Positions 1 through 8,817 of a stretch of DNA of 64,000 nt are shown one piece after another; position 1 is the stretch's first letter, and the number at the start of each line of letters is the position of its first letter. The DNA is from Polyangia bacterium. Its GTDB lineage: Bacteria > Myxococcota_A > Polyangia > Polyangiales > Sandaracinaceae. Made by a program: the position numbers and the translations under genes. The stretch covers positions 1 through 64,000 of the forward strand of contig JAUHXR010000008.1 in the NCBI GenBank assembly GCA_030426845.1, in the 5' to 3' direction. Under the pieces are notes generated by a model. The model searched no databases and had not been told where the DNA came from. It saw nothing but the letters and a program-made list of their open reading frames with translations.

Positions 1-2
1 GC

Positions 3-368
3 AGCGTCGGCCGGCGCGCGACCCGCGTCCGCCAGCGCGCGGTGACCGAGGGCGTGTCCGTCCTCAAGCCCAACACGCCGATGCGCGACGCGCTCGTCGA
101 CCTCGCGAGCTCCGCCTACGCGATGACCCTTGTGTGCGAAGGCAGCTCCCTGCTCGGCGTGCTCACCGCCGACGACGTCCGCGGGATCGACCCGGAGGCG
201 CTCGACCAGCCGGTGCGCGACTTCATGAACGAGCGCCCGCCGGTCATCGAGGCGGCGTCCTTCGTCGACGTCGCGGACCGGCGCATCGACCAGGACGGCC
301 TGCGCGCCCTCGTGGTGGTCGGGGCCGGCGGCGAGGTCCTCGGCCTCTACCCGCGCGCGAAGGGCTGA
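3..368 (+). CDS. C-terminal CBS-domain part of a KdsD/KpsF-type arabinose-5-phosphate isomerase (partial)
   Basis: The reading frame is open from base 3, so the gene starts upstream of the window and only about 121 residues are visible. They form a tandem CBS pair: a first half with VSVLKPNTPMRDAL and GVLTADDVRG, and a second half with VRDFMNERPPVIE and LVVVGAGGEVLGLY. KdsD/KpsF isomerases have a SIS domain followed by exactly such a CBS pair, and they make arabinose-5-phosphate, the substrate for Kdo synthesis. The kdsA-kdsC-kdsB genes downstream support this reading, but the SIS domain is outside the window. An internal GTG at 42 is probably not the true start. The gene lies 13 bases before the next one. 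Confidence 0.6.
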   Translation, partial: SVGRRATRVRQRAVTEGVSVLKPNTPMRDALVDLASSAYAMTLVCEGSSLLGVLTADDVRGIDPEALDQPVRDFMNERPPVIEAASFVDVADRRIDQDGLRALVVVGAGGEVLGLYPRAKG

Positions 369-381
369 GCGAGGCCGACCC

Positions 382-723
382 ATGCGCGCTCGCCTCTTCT
401 TCCTCTGCTCGCTCGGGTGCCTCGGCGCGCTCGGCTGCGGGGCGAGCGAGCCGCGCGAAGCGGACATCTTCCACGACCCTGCGCTCCGCGCGAGCGAGGT
501 CGAGCCCGCCAGCGAGGACGACCGCGCCGTCCTCGCGCGGCTCGCGTCGGACCCGGCGCCGGGCGCCCTCGAGGTCGGCGGGAGCACCTACGAGATCGAC
601 GCCGCCTACGCGGCTGCGAGCGGGCGCCGCTGCCGCCACGTGCGCGACGGCTCGGCCGAGCGCCTCGCCTGCGAGACGACGGAGGGCTGGCGGTTCGTCC
701 CGGGCCTCCTCGGGGGCCCGTGA
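382..723 (+). CDS. Small capsule-locus lipoprotein, DVU3141-like pattern
   Basis: A 113-residue protein with a lipoprotein signal (MRARLFFLCSLGCLGALGCG, lipobox L-G-C), so it should be lipid-anchored after export. The C-terminal part has the pattern AYAAASGRRCRHV followed by LACETTEGWRFV. This resembles the C-terminal SGRxCR...ACR...GW signature of small DVU3141-type lipoproteins found near polysaccharide genes; that comparison is from memory and tentative. Its stop overlaps the kpsM start (TGATG), so it is translationally coupled to the capsule exporter. An accessory role in capsule export or surface attachment is inferred from context only. Confidence 0.7.
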   Translation: MRARLFFLCSLGCLGALGCGASEPREADIFHDPALRASEVEPASEDDRAVLARLASDPAPGALEVGGSTYEIDAAYAAASGRRCRHVRDGSAERLACETTEGWRFVPGLLGGP

Positions 724-1505
724 TGCGCGAGCTGGCTCGGGGCGCCGCCGTCATGGGGCGCGTGATCTACGCGCTCGCGCTGCGCGAGACGCGCACGCGC
801 TACGGCCAGCACCGCGCCGGCTACCTCTGGGCGCTCGCCGAGCCGCTGTTCTTCATCGGCACGTTCTTCCTGATGTTCTGGTTCGCCAACCGCACCGCGC
901 CCGGTGGCATGGAGGTCATCCCGTTCCTGGCGACGGGCGTCCTCGGCTACGACATCGCGGTCAAGACGATGGACCGCGTGAGCCTCTCGGTCGAGGGCAA
1001 CCGGCCCCTCCTCTTCTACCCGCACGTCCAGCCGCTCGACGTCGCCTTCGCCCGCGCGCTCCTCGAGTTCGCGACGGGCGTGGTGGTCTTCGCGATCATC
1101 CTCGGCGCCTACAGCCTCTGGGTCGGCGAGCTCGTGATCGACAACTTCCTCGTCGTGCTCCAAGGGATGACCCTCGCGGCGGTCCTCGGCCTCTCGGCCG
1201 GCCTGGTGCTCTGCGCGGTCACCGTGATGAACAACGCGGTCCAACGGATCAAGGGCCCGCTGCTGCGGCCGCTCTTCTGGGTCAGCGGCCTCTTCTTCAC
1301 CGCGAACATGGTTCCGAGCTCGGCGCGCGAGTACCTCATGTGGAACCCGGTGCTGCACTGCACGGAGATCATCCGCGACGGCTGGTTTCCGCAGTACCAC
1401 GCGCACTCGGCGAGCCCGACCTACGTGCTGATCTTCAGCGTCGTCCTCATGTTCATCGGCCTCACGCTGGAGCGCCGCGTCCGCCCGAGGGTGCAGCTCA
1501 CATGA
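723..1505 (+). CDS. kpsM: Capsule polysaccharide ABC transporter permease KpsM
   Basis: A 260-residue inner-membrane permease of the ABC-2 type that carries lipid-linked capsule polysaccharide across the cytoplasmic membrane with KpsT. The N-terminal cytoplasmic segment RETRTRYGQHRAGYLWALAEP is the family signature before the first membrane span (about residues 41-55). Several further hydrophobic spans follow, including GVVVFAIILGAYSLWV and LGLSAGLVLCAVTVM, and the length matches KpsM (about 258). The ATG at 723 shares its A with the preceding stop; longer in-frame starts would run through the lipoprotein gene. The stop overlaps the kpsT ATG (ATGA). Confidence 0.93.
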   Translation: MRELARGAAVMGRVIYALALRETRTRYGQHRAGYLWALAEPLFFIGTFFLMFWFANRTAPGGMEVIPFLATGVLGYDIAVKTMDRVSLSVEGNRPLLFYPHVQPLDVAFARALLEFATGVVVFAIILGAYSLWVGELVIDNFLVVLQGMTLAAVLGLSAGLVLCAVTVMNNAVQRIKGPLLRPLFWVSGLFFTANMVPSSAREYLMWNPVLHCTEIIRDGWFPQYHAHSASPTYVLIFSVVLMFIGLTLERRVRPRVQLT

Positions 1506-2152
1506 TCTCGCTCACCGACGTCACCAAGGCCTACCCGACCCAGAGCGGCCTCCACGTGGTGCTCGACAACCTTTCGTGCGTCTTCGAGGACAAGGTCAGC
1601 TACGGCATCCTCGGCGTCAACGGCGCGGGCAAGTCCACGCTGCTTCGCCTCCTCGGCGGCGCCGAGCACCCCGACGCCGGCAAGATCGAGCGCTCGGGGC
1701 GGGTCTCCTGGCCGATCGGCTTCGCCGGCGGGTTCAGCCTCGCGCTGAGCGGCGAGGAGAACTGCCGCTTCGTGGCCCGAATCTACGGCGCCGACTTCGA
1801 CGAGGTGATCGAGTACGCCCGCGACTTCGCCGATATCGGCGAGTACTTCCACATGCCGGTCCGGACCTACTCGTCCGGCATGCGCGCGCGCCTCGCCTTC
1901 GGTCTCTCGATGGCGATCGACTTCGACACCTACCTCGTCGACGAGGTGACCGCGGTCGGCGACAGCCGCTTCCGCGAGAAGTGCAAGCACGTGTTCACCG
2001 AGCGCCGCGAGCGCTCGAGCGTGATCATCGTCAGCCACGAGCTGGGCACCATCAAGCAGTACGCCGACCGCTACGCGCTGCTCCGCCGCGGCAAGCTCGA
2101 GCTCTACGACGACCTCGCCGAGGTCGAGAAGCTCTACAAGACGGCGGCGTGA
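1502..2152 (+). CDS. kpsT: Capsule polysaccharide ABC transporter ATPase KpsT
   Basis: A 216-residue ABC ATPase that energises capsule export with KpsM. It has Walker A GVNGAGKST (residues 38-46), signature YSSGMRARLAFG (123-134), Walker B with catalytic Glu DTYLVDE (142-148) and switch His in IIVSHEL. The atypical loop after Walker A (RVSWPIGFAGGF) and the short length are typical of the capsule exporter subfamily. It starts inside the kpsM stop and ends 12 bases before kpsE. Confidence 0.95.
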   Translation: MISLTDVTKAYPTQSGLHVVLDNLSCVFEDKVSYGILGVNGAGKSTLLRLLGGAEHPDAGKIERSGRVSWPIGFAGGFSLALSGEENCRFVARIYGADFDEVIEYARDFADIGEYFHMPVRTYSSGMRARLAFGLSMAIDFDTYLVDEVTAVGDSRFREKCKHVFTERRERSSVIIVSHELGTIKQYADRYALLRRGKLELYDDLAEVEKLYKTAA

Positions 2153-2164
2153 GGGGATCCTGAG

Positions 2165-3313
2165 ATGAGCACCAAGGTCCCTACCGACACCCGGGCGAAG
2201 ACGGCCAAGCAGCTGCGCCGCATGCGCGCGCGCCGCCTCGGCGTCCGCATGGCCCTCGGGATCGGCCTCCCGACGATCCTGGCCGCCATCTACCTGGGGC
2301 TCATCATGACCCCGCGCTACGAATCGGTGACCACGTTCACCATCCAGTCGGCGAACGGCGGGATGGGCACGAACGCGCTGATGATGCTCGTCTCGAACGT
2401 GCCGGGCACGGCCACTCGCGACGTCCTCGTCGCGGTGGAGTACATGCGCTCGCGCGACATGCTCGACCACCTCATCGCCGACCACGGCTTCCTCGAGCAC
2501 TACGCGAGCGAGGACGCGGACTACTTCTCGCGCCTCTCCGCCAGCGCCGACCGCGAGCAGGCCTACAAGTACTTCCTCGACCACGTGGTCATCGAGCACG
2601 ACACGATGTCGGACGTGCTCACGATGCGAGTCCAGGCGTTCGACGCGGAGAGCGCGCACCGCTTCGGGCTCGCGATCCTCGACCTGACCCAGGCGCGGAT
2701 CAACGCCCTCAACGACACCTCGCGCCAGGACCGTATCCAGCTCGCGAGCTCCGAGCTCGAGCGCGCGGAGACCCGCCTCGCGGCCGCGCGCACCGCGCTG
2801 CGGGAGGCCCAGGCGGCCCACGGTGACCTCAACCCCCTCGCGACGGGCGAGGCGCTCCTCGAGGTGCGGACCCGGCTCGAGGGCGAGCTCGCGATCGCCC
2901 GGGCCGAGCAGAGCACGGTGCAGGCCACGATGCCGCGCAACGCGCCCGAGGTGGTGGCAGCCCGCCGCCGCGTCGGCGCGCTGGCCGAGCAGATCGAGCA
3001 GCTCAACGAGCGGCTCGCGGGTAGCGGCGAAGGCGGCATCGGCGGAGAGCTCGCGGAGTTCGAGCCGATCGTCATCGAGAAGGAGTTCGCGCAGCGCGCC
3101 TACTCCTCCGCGCTCGCGTCGCTCGAGGTCGCGCGCGTCGACGCCTCACGGCAGCACCGCTACCTCGAGCGGATCGCGGGCCCGTCTCAGCCCGAGAACC
3201 CGCGCTACCCGCGGTTCTGGTACTCGCTGCTCACGGTCTTCGTGCTCAGCTTCGCGCTCCTCGGCATCGGCACGCTGCTCCTCGCGTCCATCCGAGAGCA
3301 CGCCAACGTGTGA
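2165..3313 (+). CDS. kpsE: Capsule export inner-membrane/periplasmic protein KpsE
   Basis: A 382-residue member of the KpsE/Wzz-like polysaccharide co-polymerase family, which bridges the inner-membrane exporter and the outer-membrane channel. A basic cytoplasmic N-terminus is followed by a membrane span (about 30-48, [17 protein letters not shown]). The large periplasmic part has a coiled-coil stretch of [20 protein letters not shown] type (about 198-280), and a C-terminal span lies in [19 protein letters not shown]. The length equals E. coli KpsE (about 382). It follows kpsT by 12 bases and overlaps a possible upstream GTG of kdsA. The matching outer-membrane KpsD is not in this window. Confidence 0.9.
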   Translation: MSTKVPTDTRAKTAKQLRRMRARRLGVRMALGIGLPTILAAIYLGLIMTPRYESVTTFTIQSANGGMGTNALMMLVSNVPGTATRDVLVAVEYMRSRDMLDHLIADHGFLEHYASEDADYFSRLSASADREQAYKYFLDHVVIEHDTMSDVLTMRVQAFDAESAHRFGLAILDLTQARINALNDTSRQDRIQLASSELERAETRLAAARTALREAQAAHGDLNPLATGEALLEVRTRLEGELAIARAEQSTVQATMPRNAPEVVAARRRVGALAEQIEQLNERLAGSGEGGIGGELAEFEPIVIEKEFAQRAYSSALASLEVARVDASRQHRYLERIAGPSQPENPRYPRFWYSLLTVFVLSFALLGIGTLLLASIREHANV

Positions 3314-3333
3314 GAATCGGCAGGGACGTTGAC

Positions 3334-4164
3334 ATGAAGCTGGCGGGACGGGACATCGGGCTGGATCAGCCGCTCTTCCTCATCGCGGGGCCGTGCGTCA
3401 TCGAGAGCCGCGAGCTGTGCTTCGAGGTCGCCGAGCGGCTCAAGGCGACCTGCGACGCGCTCGGCGTGCACTACGTCTTCAAGGCCAGCTTCGACAAGGC
3501 GAACCGGACCAGCGCGAGCTCCTTCCGTGGGCCCGGCATGGGCGCGGGCCTGCAGATCCTCGCCGACGTGCGCGCCAAGCTCGGCGTCCCGGTCCTGACC
3601 GACGTCCACGAGCGCGACCAGGTCGCGGAGGTCGCGGCGGTCGTGGACGTGATGCAGACCCCCGCGTTCCTTTGCCGGCAGACCGACTTCATCGAGGCGG
3701 TCTGCGCGCCGGGCAAGCCGGTCAACATCAAGAAAGGCCAGTTCCTCGCGCCGTGGGACATGAAGCATGTCGTCGACAAGGCGCGAGCGGTCGGCAACGA
3801 CCAGATCATGGTGTGCGAGCGCGGGGTGAGCTTCGGCTACAACACGCTCGTCTCCGACATGCGGAGCCTCGCGCTGATGCGCGAGCACGGCTGCCCAATC
3901 GTCTACGACGCGACCCACTCCGTCCAGCAGCCGGGCGGCCAGGGCAGCTCGTCCGGCGGGCAGTCCCGCCTCGTCCCGGTGCTCGCGCGCGCCGCGGTCG
4001 CGGCCGGGATCAGCGGGCTCTTCATGGAGACCCACCCCGAGCCGTCGCGCGCGCTCTCCGACGGGCCCAACATGTGGCCGCTCCACCGGATGGAGGAGCT
4101 GCTGCGCGCGCTCGTCGCGATCGACCGCGCGGTCAAGGCGTCCCCCTTCGCCGAAGATCTCTGA
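3334..4164 (+). CDS. kdsA: 3-deoxy-D-manno-octulosonate 8-phosphate synthase (metal-dependent type)
   Basis: A 276-residue cytosolic enzyme that condenses phosphoenolpyruvate with arabinose-5-phosphate to Kdo-8-phosphate. The family signature [11 protein letters not shown] is at residues 15-25, with [17 protein letters not shown], the [10 protein letters not shown] loop, [11 protein letters not shown] and METHPEP. Cys21 in GPC, plus the later His (DATHS), Glu (METHP) and Asp (SDGPN), fit the metal ligand set of the metallo-type synthases such as Aquifex; E. coli has Asn instead of Cys. The ATG at 3334 is preferred because AGGGA lies 7 bases upstream, although an in-frame GTG at 3310 overlaps the kpsE stop. 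Confidence 0.95.
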   Translation: MKLAGRDIGLDQPLFLIAGPCVIESRELCFEVAERLKATCDALGVHYVFKASFDKANRTSASSFRGPGMGAGLQILADVRAKLGVPVLTDVHERDQVAEVAAVVDVMQTPAFLCRQTDFIEAVCAPGKPVNIKKGQFLAPWDMKHVVDKARAVGNDQIMVCERGVSFGYNTLVSDMRSLALMREHGCPIVYDATHSVQQPGGQGSSSGGQSRLVPVLARAAVAAGISGLFMETHPEPSRALSDGPNMWPLHRMEELLRALVAIDRAVKASPFAEDL

Positions 4165-4171
4165 GGCCCCC

Positions 4172-4744
4172 GTGTTCCCCGAAGACGTCGCCAGCCAGGC
4201 GCGCGAGGTGCGGATGCTCGTCCTCGACGTGGACGGCGTCTTGACGGACGGCGGCCTGCACTACGGCCCCGACGGCGAGGTGATGAAGCGCTTCCACGCG
4301 CACGACGGCCTCGGCCTCAAGCTCCTCCGTCGAGCCGGCGTCGAGCTCGCGGTGATCAGCGCCAAGCGGAGCGCGCCGCTCGCGCGGCGCCTCGCCGACC
4401 TCGGGATCGAGCGCGCCTACCTCGGCCGCGAGGACAAGGCGCGCGCCATGGCGTCGCTCCTCGCGGAGACGGGGCTCGCGCTCCTCGACCTCGCCTACGT
4501 GGGCGACGACCTCTCCGATCTGCCGCTCCTCCGTCGCGTCGGCCTGCCGCTCTCGGTCGCCGGCGCCCACCCGCGCGCCCAGGCGGCCGCGCGATGGGTG
4601 AGCGAGCGGCGCGGCGGCGACGGCGCGGTGCGCGAGATCTGCGACGCCATCCTGGCCGCCCGCGGCACCCTGGACGACGCGATCGAGGCGTACCTCGCGG
4701 AGCAGGGCGACCCGGCGCGCCTCCTCGAGGAGGGCGGCGCGTGA
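4172..4744 (+). CDS. kdsC: 3-deoxy-D-manno-octulosonate 8-phosphate phosphatase KdsC
   Basis: A 190-residue HAD-superfamily phosphatase that removes the phosphate from Kdo-8-phosphate. Motif I is LDVDGVLTDG (residues 18-27), followed by GLHYGPDGEVMKRFHAHDGLG, ISAKRS (motif II region) and VGDDLSDLPLL (motif IV), exactly the KdsC order. It is slightly longer than usual at the C-terminus (about 20 extra residues, IEAYLAEQGDPARLL). It starts at GTG 4172, seven bases after kdsA, and its stop overlaps the kdsB GTG (GTGA). Confidence 0.95.
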   Translation: MFPEDVASQAREVRMLVLDVDGVLTDGGLHYGPDGEVMKRFHAHDGLGLKLLRRAGVELAVISAKRSAPLARRLADLGIERAYLGREDKARAMASLLAETGLALLDLAYVGDDLSDLPLLRRVGLPLSVAGAHPRAQAAARWVSERRGGDGAVREICDAILAARGTLDDAIEAYLAEQGDPARLLEEGGA

Positions 4745-5523
4745 CCTACAAGCTCGTCATCCCGGCCCGCATGGGCTCGACGCGCCTCCCGGAGAAGGCG
4801 CTCCTCGACGTGGCCGGCGCGCCGCTCGTCGTGCGGGTGTGGCAGCGCGCGAGAGAGAGCCGGGCGAGCGAGGTGATCGTCGCGGTGGACGACGCCCGCC
4901 TCGCGCGCGTGATCGAGGAGGCGGGCGGGGTCGCACAGATGACGTCCGCCGAGCACGCGAGCGGTACCGACCGGCTCGCGGAGGTCGCGGCCGCGCGCGG
5001 CTGGGGGGACGACACGGTGGTGGTGAACCTCCAGGGCGACGAGCCGCTCGTGCCGCCCGCGCTCCTCGATCGGCTGGCCGAGGACCTCACGGGCCACCCC
5101 GCCTGCGGGCTCGCGACGGTCGCGACGCCGGTCGCGAGCCTCGAGGAGGCGACGCGCTCGAGCGTCGTCAAGGTCGTTTGCCGCGCCGACGGTCGCGCGC
5201 TCTACTTCAGCCGCGCTCCGATCCCCTTCGCGCGCGGCGCCTTCGACGCCGAGCCCCCGACCTGGCCCGAGGGCGCGCCGGTCCTCCGCCACCTCGGGCT
5301 CTACGCCTACCGCGCGGGCACCCTCGCCCGCCTCGCGGCCGCGCCGCGCTCACCGCTCGAGCGCCTCGAGTCCCTCGAGCAGCTCCGCGCGCTCGACCTC
5401 GGGCTCGACATCCACGTCCGCGTGATCGACGAGGCGCCGCCCCCCGGCGTCGACGTGCCCGAGGACCTCGCGCGCGTCCGCGCGATCTTCGCGGAGGGGG
5501 CGACCGCGGGAGAGCTCGCGTGA
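4741..5523 (+). CDS. kdsB: CMP-Kdo synthetase (3-deoxy-manno-octulosonate cytidylyltransferase)
   Basis: A 260-residue cytosolic enzyme that couples CTP and Kdo to CMP-Kdo, the donor for the capsule linker and lipid A core. Signatures are IPARMGSTRLPEK at the N-terminus (residues 6-18), SGTDRLAEV, NLQGDEPLVPP and the C-terminal half with HLGLYAYR and LESLEQLRAL. The GTG start at 4741 overlaps the kdsC stop; in-frame starts further upstream would lie inside kdsC. Its own stop overlaps the kpsC GTG, so kdsC-kdsB-kpsC are translationally coupled. Confidence 0.95.
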   Translation: MTYKLVIPARMGSTRLPEKALLDVAGAPLVVRVWQRARESRASEVIVAVDDARLARVIEEAGGVAQMTSAEHASGTDRLAEVAAARGWGDDTVVVNLQGDEPLVPPALLDRLAEDLTGHPACGLATVATPVASLEEATRSSVVKVVCRADGRALYFSRAPIPFARGAFDAEPPTWPEGAPVLRHLGLYAYRAGTLARLAAAPRSPLERLESLEQLRALDLGLDIHVRVIDEAPPPGVDVPEDLARVRAIFAEGATAGELA

Positions 5524-7526
5524 GGGTCGCGGTGTTCACCTGGGGCCTCTGGCGCGCGCCGCACCTGGCCGCGCTCCTCGGGGCCGACGAGGTCGTCCCG
5601 CTGCCCGCCACCGCGGCACGGATCGACGCGGTCGCGGGCTGGGGGCGCAACGAGAACACCCGCCGCCCGCGCCGCTTCGCCGAGCGTCACGGCCTGCCGT
5701 TCCTCGCGCTCGAAGACGGCTGGTTCCGCTCCTACGGCCACCCCGCCGACGGCGCGCCCGCGCTCTCGATGGTGGTGGACGACCTCGGCGTGCACTACGA
5801 CCCGGGCGAGCCCAGCCGGCTCGAGCGCATCCTCGCCGAGGAGCCGCGCGACGGCGACCTCGAGCGCGCCCGCGCGTGCCTCGCCCGGATCCGCGCCGCG
5901 GGCCTCGGCCGGACCAACGACGCCGCGCGCCGCCCGCTCGACGACGGACCGCGGGTCCTCGTCGTCCGCCAGCCCGAGTCCGACCCGGCGCTCCGCTTCG
6001 GCGCGGCGGCGCCGGGCGCGTTCGACGCGGTGCTCGAGGCGGCGATCCGCGAGAACGACGGCGCGCGCGTCTATGTCCTCGACGAGGGCCTCGACGCGGG
6101 TGGGGGCGCGCTGCCGGCCGGGGTCACGCGGATCGGCCGCGAGGCCTCGCCGCAGGCCCTCGTCGCCGACGTCGACCGGGTCTACGTGCAGAGCTCGAGC
6201 GTCGGGTTCCACGCGCTCCTCGCCGGCACGCCGGTGACCACCTTCGGGGCGCCGTTCTACGCCGGCTGGGGCCTCACCGACGACCGCGCCCCGACCCCGC
6301 GCCGCCGCGCCCGTACGCTCACCGTCGAGGCGCTCTTCGCCGGGGCCGCGCTCCGCTACGCGCGCTACGTCGACCCCGAGACGGGCGAGCGTTGCGAGGC
6401 CGAGGCGCTCCTCGCCCACCTCGCGCTGCAGCGGGAGGCCGGCCCGGCGCACCTGCCACGCCCCCGACGCGCGGTCGCGGTGGGCTTCACCTCATGGAAG
6501 CGGAGCTTCCTGCCGTCGTTCCTGCGCGCGCCAGGCCGCGAGGTGCGCTTCGCCCAGGACGCGCGGACGGCCGAGCCGCTCCTCGATCAGGACGCGGCGC
6601 TCATCGCGTGGGGCGCACGCCCCGACCCCGCCCTCACCCGGGCCGCCGAGGCGCGCGGCGCGGCCGTGTGGCGCATGGAGGACGGCTTCTTGCGCTCGGT
6701 GGGCCTCGGCTCGGACCTCAACGCGCCCGCCTCGCTCGCGCTCGATCCGGTCGGCATCTACTACGACCCGTCGCGTCCGAGCGCGCTCGAGGCGCTCCTC
6801 CAGGACGCCGAGCTCACCGACGCGGAGCTCGCGCGGGCCCGCGCGCTCCGCGAGCGGATCGTGGAGGCGCGGATCAGCAAGTACAACGTCGGCTTCGCGC
6901 GCCGGGTGGGGCCCCCGCCGGGTGACCAGCGCGCCGCGGTCCTCGCGATCGGCCAGGTCGAGGACGACGCGTCGATCCAGCTCGGCTGCGTGGACGTCCG
7001 GCGCAACGAGGACCTCCTGCGCGAGGCACGCATCGCTCGCCCGGACGCCTTCCTGATGTACAAGCCGCACCCCGACGTCGTGAGCGGAAACCGCGTGGAC
7101 GACCTCCCGCTGCACGTCGCGGCCCAGCTCTGCGACGAGGTGGTGATCGACGCGGCGCTCGCCGACTGCCTCGACGTCGCCGAGGAGGTCCACACCATGA
7201 CCTCGCTCGTGGGCTTCGAGGCCCTGCTCCGCGGCAAGCGTGTGGTCTGCTACGGCCAGCCCTTCTACAGCGGCTGGGGCCTCACCGAGGACCGCCACCC
7301 GCACCCGCGCCGGACCCGCCGCCGCGGCCTCGACGAGCTCGTCGCGTGCGCGCTCCTGCGCTACCCGACCTACGTCCACCCGATCAGCCGGGGCTACACC
7401 ACCCCGGAGCGGATCGTCGATCACCTCGAGCGGGCGCGGCGCCCCGAGCGGCTCCAGCGCAGCTGGGCCGGGCGCCAGCTCGCGCGCGGTCGCAACTACC
7501 TCCGGGAGATGTGGCGTGCTTCCTGA
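5520..7526 (+). CDS. kpsC: Capsule poly-Kdo linker beta-Kdo transferase KpsC
   Basis: A 668-residue protein that extends the poly-beta-Kdo linker on lysophosphatidylglycerol. It has two homologous GT-B halves. The first carries LALEDGWFRSYG (about residue 60), YVQSSSVGFHALLAGTPV and FYAGWGLTDDR. The second carries WRMEDGFLRSVGLGSDL, YYDPSRPSALE, TMTSLVGFEALLRGKRVV and FYSGWGLTEDR. This duplicated layout and length (E. coli KpsC about 675) are diagnostic. The start GTG overlaps the kdsB stop, and its end overlaps the first codons of kpsS by 11 bases. Confidence 0.95.
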   Translation: MRVAVFTWGLWRAPHLAALLGADEVVPLPATAARIDAVAGWGRNENTRRPRRFAERHGLPFLALEDGWFRSYGHPADGAPALSMVVDDLGVHYDPGEPSRLERILAEEPRDGDLERARACLARIRAAGLGRTNDAARRPLDDGPRVLVVRQPESDPALRFGAAAPGAFDAVLEAAIRENDGARVYVLDEGLDAGGGALPAGVTRIGREASPQALVADVDRVYVQSSSVGFHALLAGTPVTTFGAPFYAGWGLTDDRAPTPRRRARTLTVEALFAGAALRYARYVDPETGERCEAEALLAHLALQREAGPAHLPRPRRAVAVGFTSWKRSFLPSFLRAPGREVRFAQDARTAEPLLDQDAALIAWGARPDPALTRAAEARGAAVWRMEDGFLRSVGLGSDLNAPASLALDPVGIYYDPSRPSALEALLQDAELTDAELARARALRERIVEARISKYNVGFARRVGPPPGDQRAAVLAIGQVEDDASIQLGCVDVRRNEDLLREARIARPDAFLMYKPHPDVVSGNRVDDLPLHVAAQLCDEVVIDAALADCLDVAEEVHTMTSLVGFEALLRGKRVVCYGQPFYSGWGLTEDRHPHPRRTRRRGLDELVACALLRYPTYVHPISRGYTTPERIVDHLERARRPERLQRSWAGRQLARGRNYLREMWRAS

Positions 7527-8817
7527 TCTTGGCGTGACCCACGCGCTGCTCCTCCAGGGCCCGGCGGGCCCGTTCTTCGCGCGCTTCGCGCGGGAGCTGC
7601 GCGGCCACGGCATCCAGACGACGAAGGTGAACTTCCACGCAGGCGACGCGCTCTACTACCCCGGCCCCGACGCGCTCGCGTTCCGCGAGCCGATGGACCG
7701 CTGGGCGCGGTGGGTCGAGGAGCTCATCGACGCGCGCGGCATCGACGGCGTCTTCGTGTTCGGCGACTGCCGGCCGCTGCACCGCGAGGCCATCGCGATC
7801 GCGGAGCGCCGAGGCGTCAAGGTGTGGTGCTTCGAGGAGGGGTACCTGCGCCCCGACTGGATCACCCTCGAGGAGCACGGCGTCAACGGCAACTCGCGCC
7901 TGCCGCGCGACCCCGACTTCTACCGCGGACTCGACCTGCCCCCGTACGACACGCCCCTGACCACCGGCCCGCGCTACGGCCTGCTCGCCTGGTACTCCAC
8001 CGTCAACGCGCTCGCCTTCACGCTGCTGAACCAGGGCTTCCCGCACTACCGGCACCACCGGATGCTGAACGCCGGCTACCACACCTTCGTCCACGTCCGC
8101 AGCGCGATCCGCAAGGAGGTGTTCCTCCGCCAGGAGGCGCAGATCCTGCCCCGGCTCAGCGGCCCGCTGAGCGGGCGGTACTTCTTCGTCCCGCTCCAGG
8201 TGCACTGCGACTTCCAGCTCGTGCACTCGCCCTACGGTGACGTGCTCGAGTTCGTGCGCGAGATCACCGCGTCCTTCGCCGAGCACGCGCCGGCCGACCA
8301 CGCGATCGTCTTCAAGCACCACCCGATGGACCGCGCGTACCGCGAGTACGGCGACTTCTTCGAGGAGCTCGCGCGCGAGCACGGGCTCGGCGACCGGCTC
8401 ATCTACTGCCACGACCTCGACCTCGGCACGATCCTCGAGCACGCGGTCGGGACGGTGACGATCAACAGCACCGTGGGCCTCACGTCCATCGCGCGCGAGA
8501 CCCCGGTCCGCGTCCTCGGCACGGCGATCTACGACATGCCCGGGATGACGCACCAGGGCGCGCTCGAGGACTTCTGGCACGCGCAGGATCCGATCGACCG
8601 GGACCTGTACGAGCAATTCGTGCGCTACCTCGCGCAGACGAGCCAGGCGCAGGGCAGCTTCTACAAACCGCTCGCGGAGGTCCCGTCGCCGACCGGGATC
8701 CGGTGGTTCCCCCAGCCGGCGGCCGCCGTGCAGAGAGAGGCGGAGGCGCCGGTCGACGCGGACGCCTCAGGCGTCGTTCACGCGCATCACGCTGCCGATG
8801 ATGTTCCGGTGCGGTGA
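7516..8817 (+). CDS. kpsS: Capsule linker initiating Kdo transferase KpsS
   Basis: A 433-residue protein that adds the first Kdo to the lipid acceptor. Family features are LLLQGPAGPFFARFARELRGHG near the N-terminus, FGDCRPLHREAI, CFEEGYLRPDWITLEEHGVNG, FVPLQVHCDFQL, FKHHPMDRAY and INSTVGLTSIARETPV. The GTG at 7516 is chosen because GGGAG lies 7 bases upstream; GTG 7534 is an alternative. The last 40 or so residues look non-homologous, and the final 51 bases run antisense through the end of the convergent gene. This suggests the original stop has been lost or moved. Confidence 0.92.
   Translation: MLPDLGVTHALLLQGPAGPFFARFARELRGHGIQTTKVNFHAGDALYYPGPDALAFREPMDRWARWVEELIDARGIDGVFVFGDCRPLHREAIAIAERRGVKVWCFEEGYLRPDWITLEEHGVNGNSRLPRDPDFYRGLDLPPYDTPLTTGPRYGLLAWYSTVNALAFTLLNQGFPHYRHHRMLNAGYHTFVHVRSAIRKEVFLRQEAQILPRLSGPLSGRYFFVPLQVHCDFQLVHSPYGDVLEFVREITASFAEHAPADHAIVFKHHPMDRAYREYGDFFEELAREHGLGDRLIYCHDLDLGTILEHAVGTVTINSTVGLTSIARETPVRVLGTAIYDMPGMTHQGALEDFWHAQDPIDRDLYEQFVRYLAQTSQAQGSFYKPLAEVPSPTGIRWFPQPAAAVQREAEAPVDADASGVVHAHHAADDVPVR

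Noticed and set aside
134-1500. Very long Arg/Ala/Pro-rich frame on the plus strand leading into kpsT
   Set aside because: Its composition is the typical shadow of high-GC coding in another frame; only the part from 1502 (kpsT) is real.
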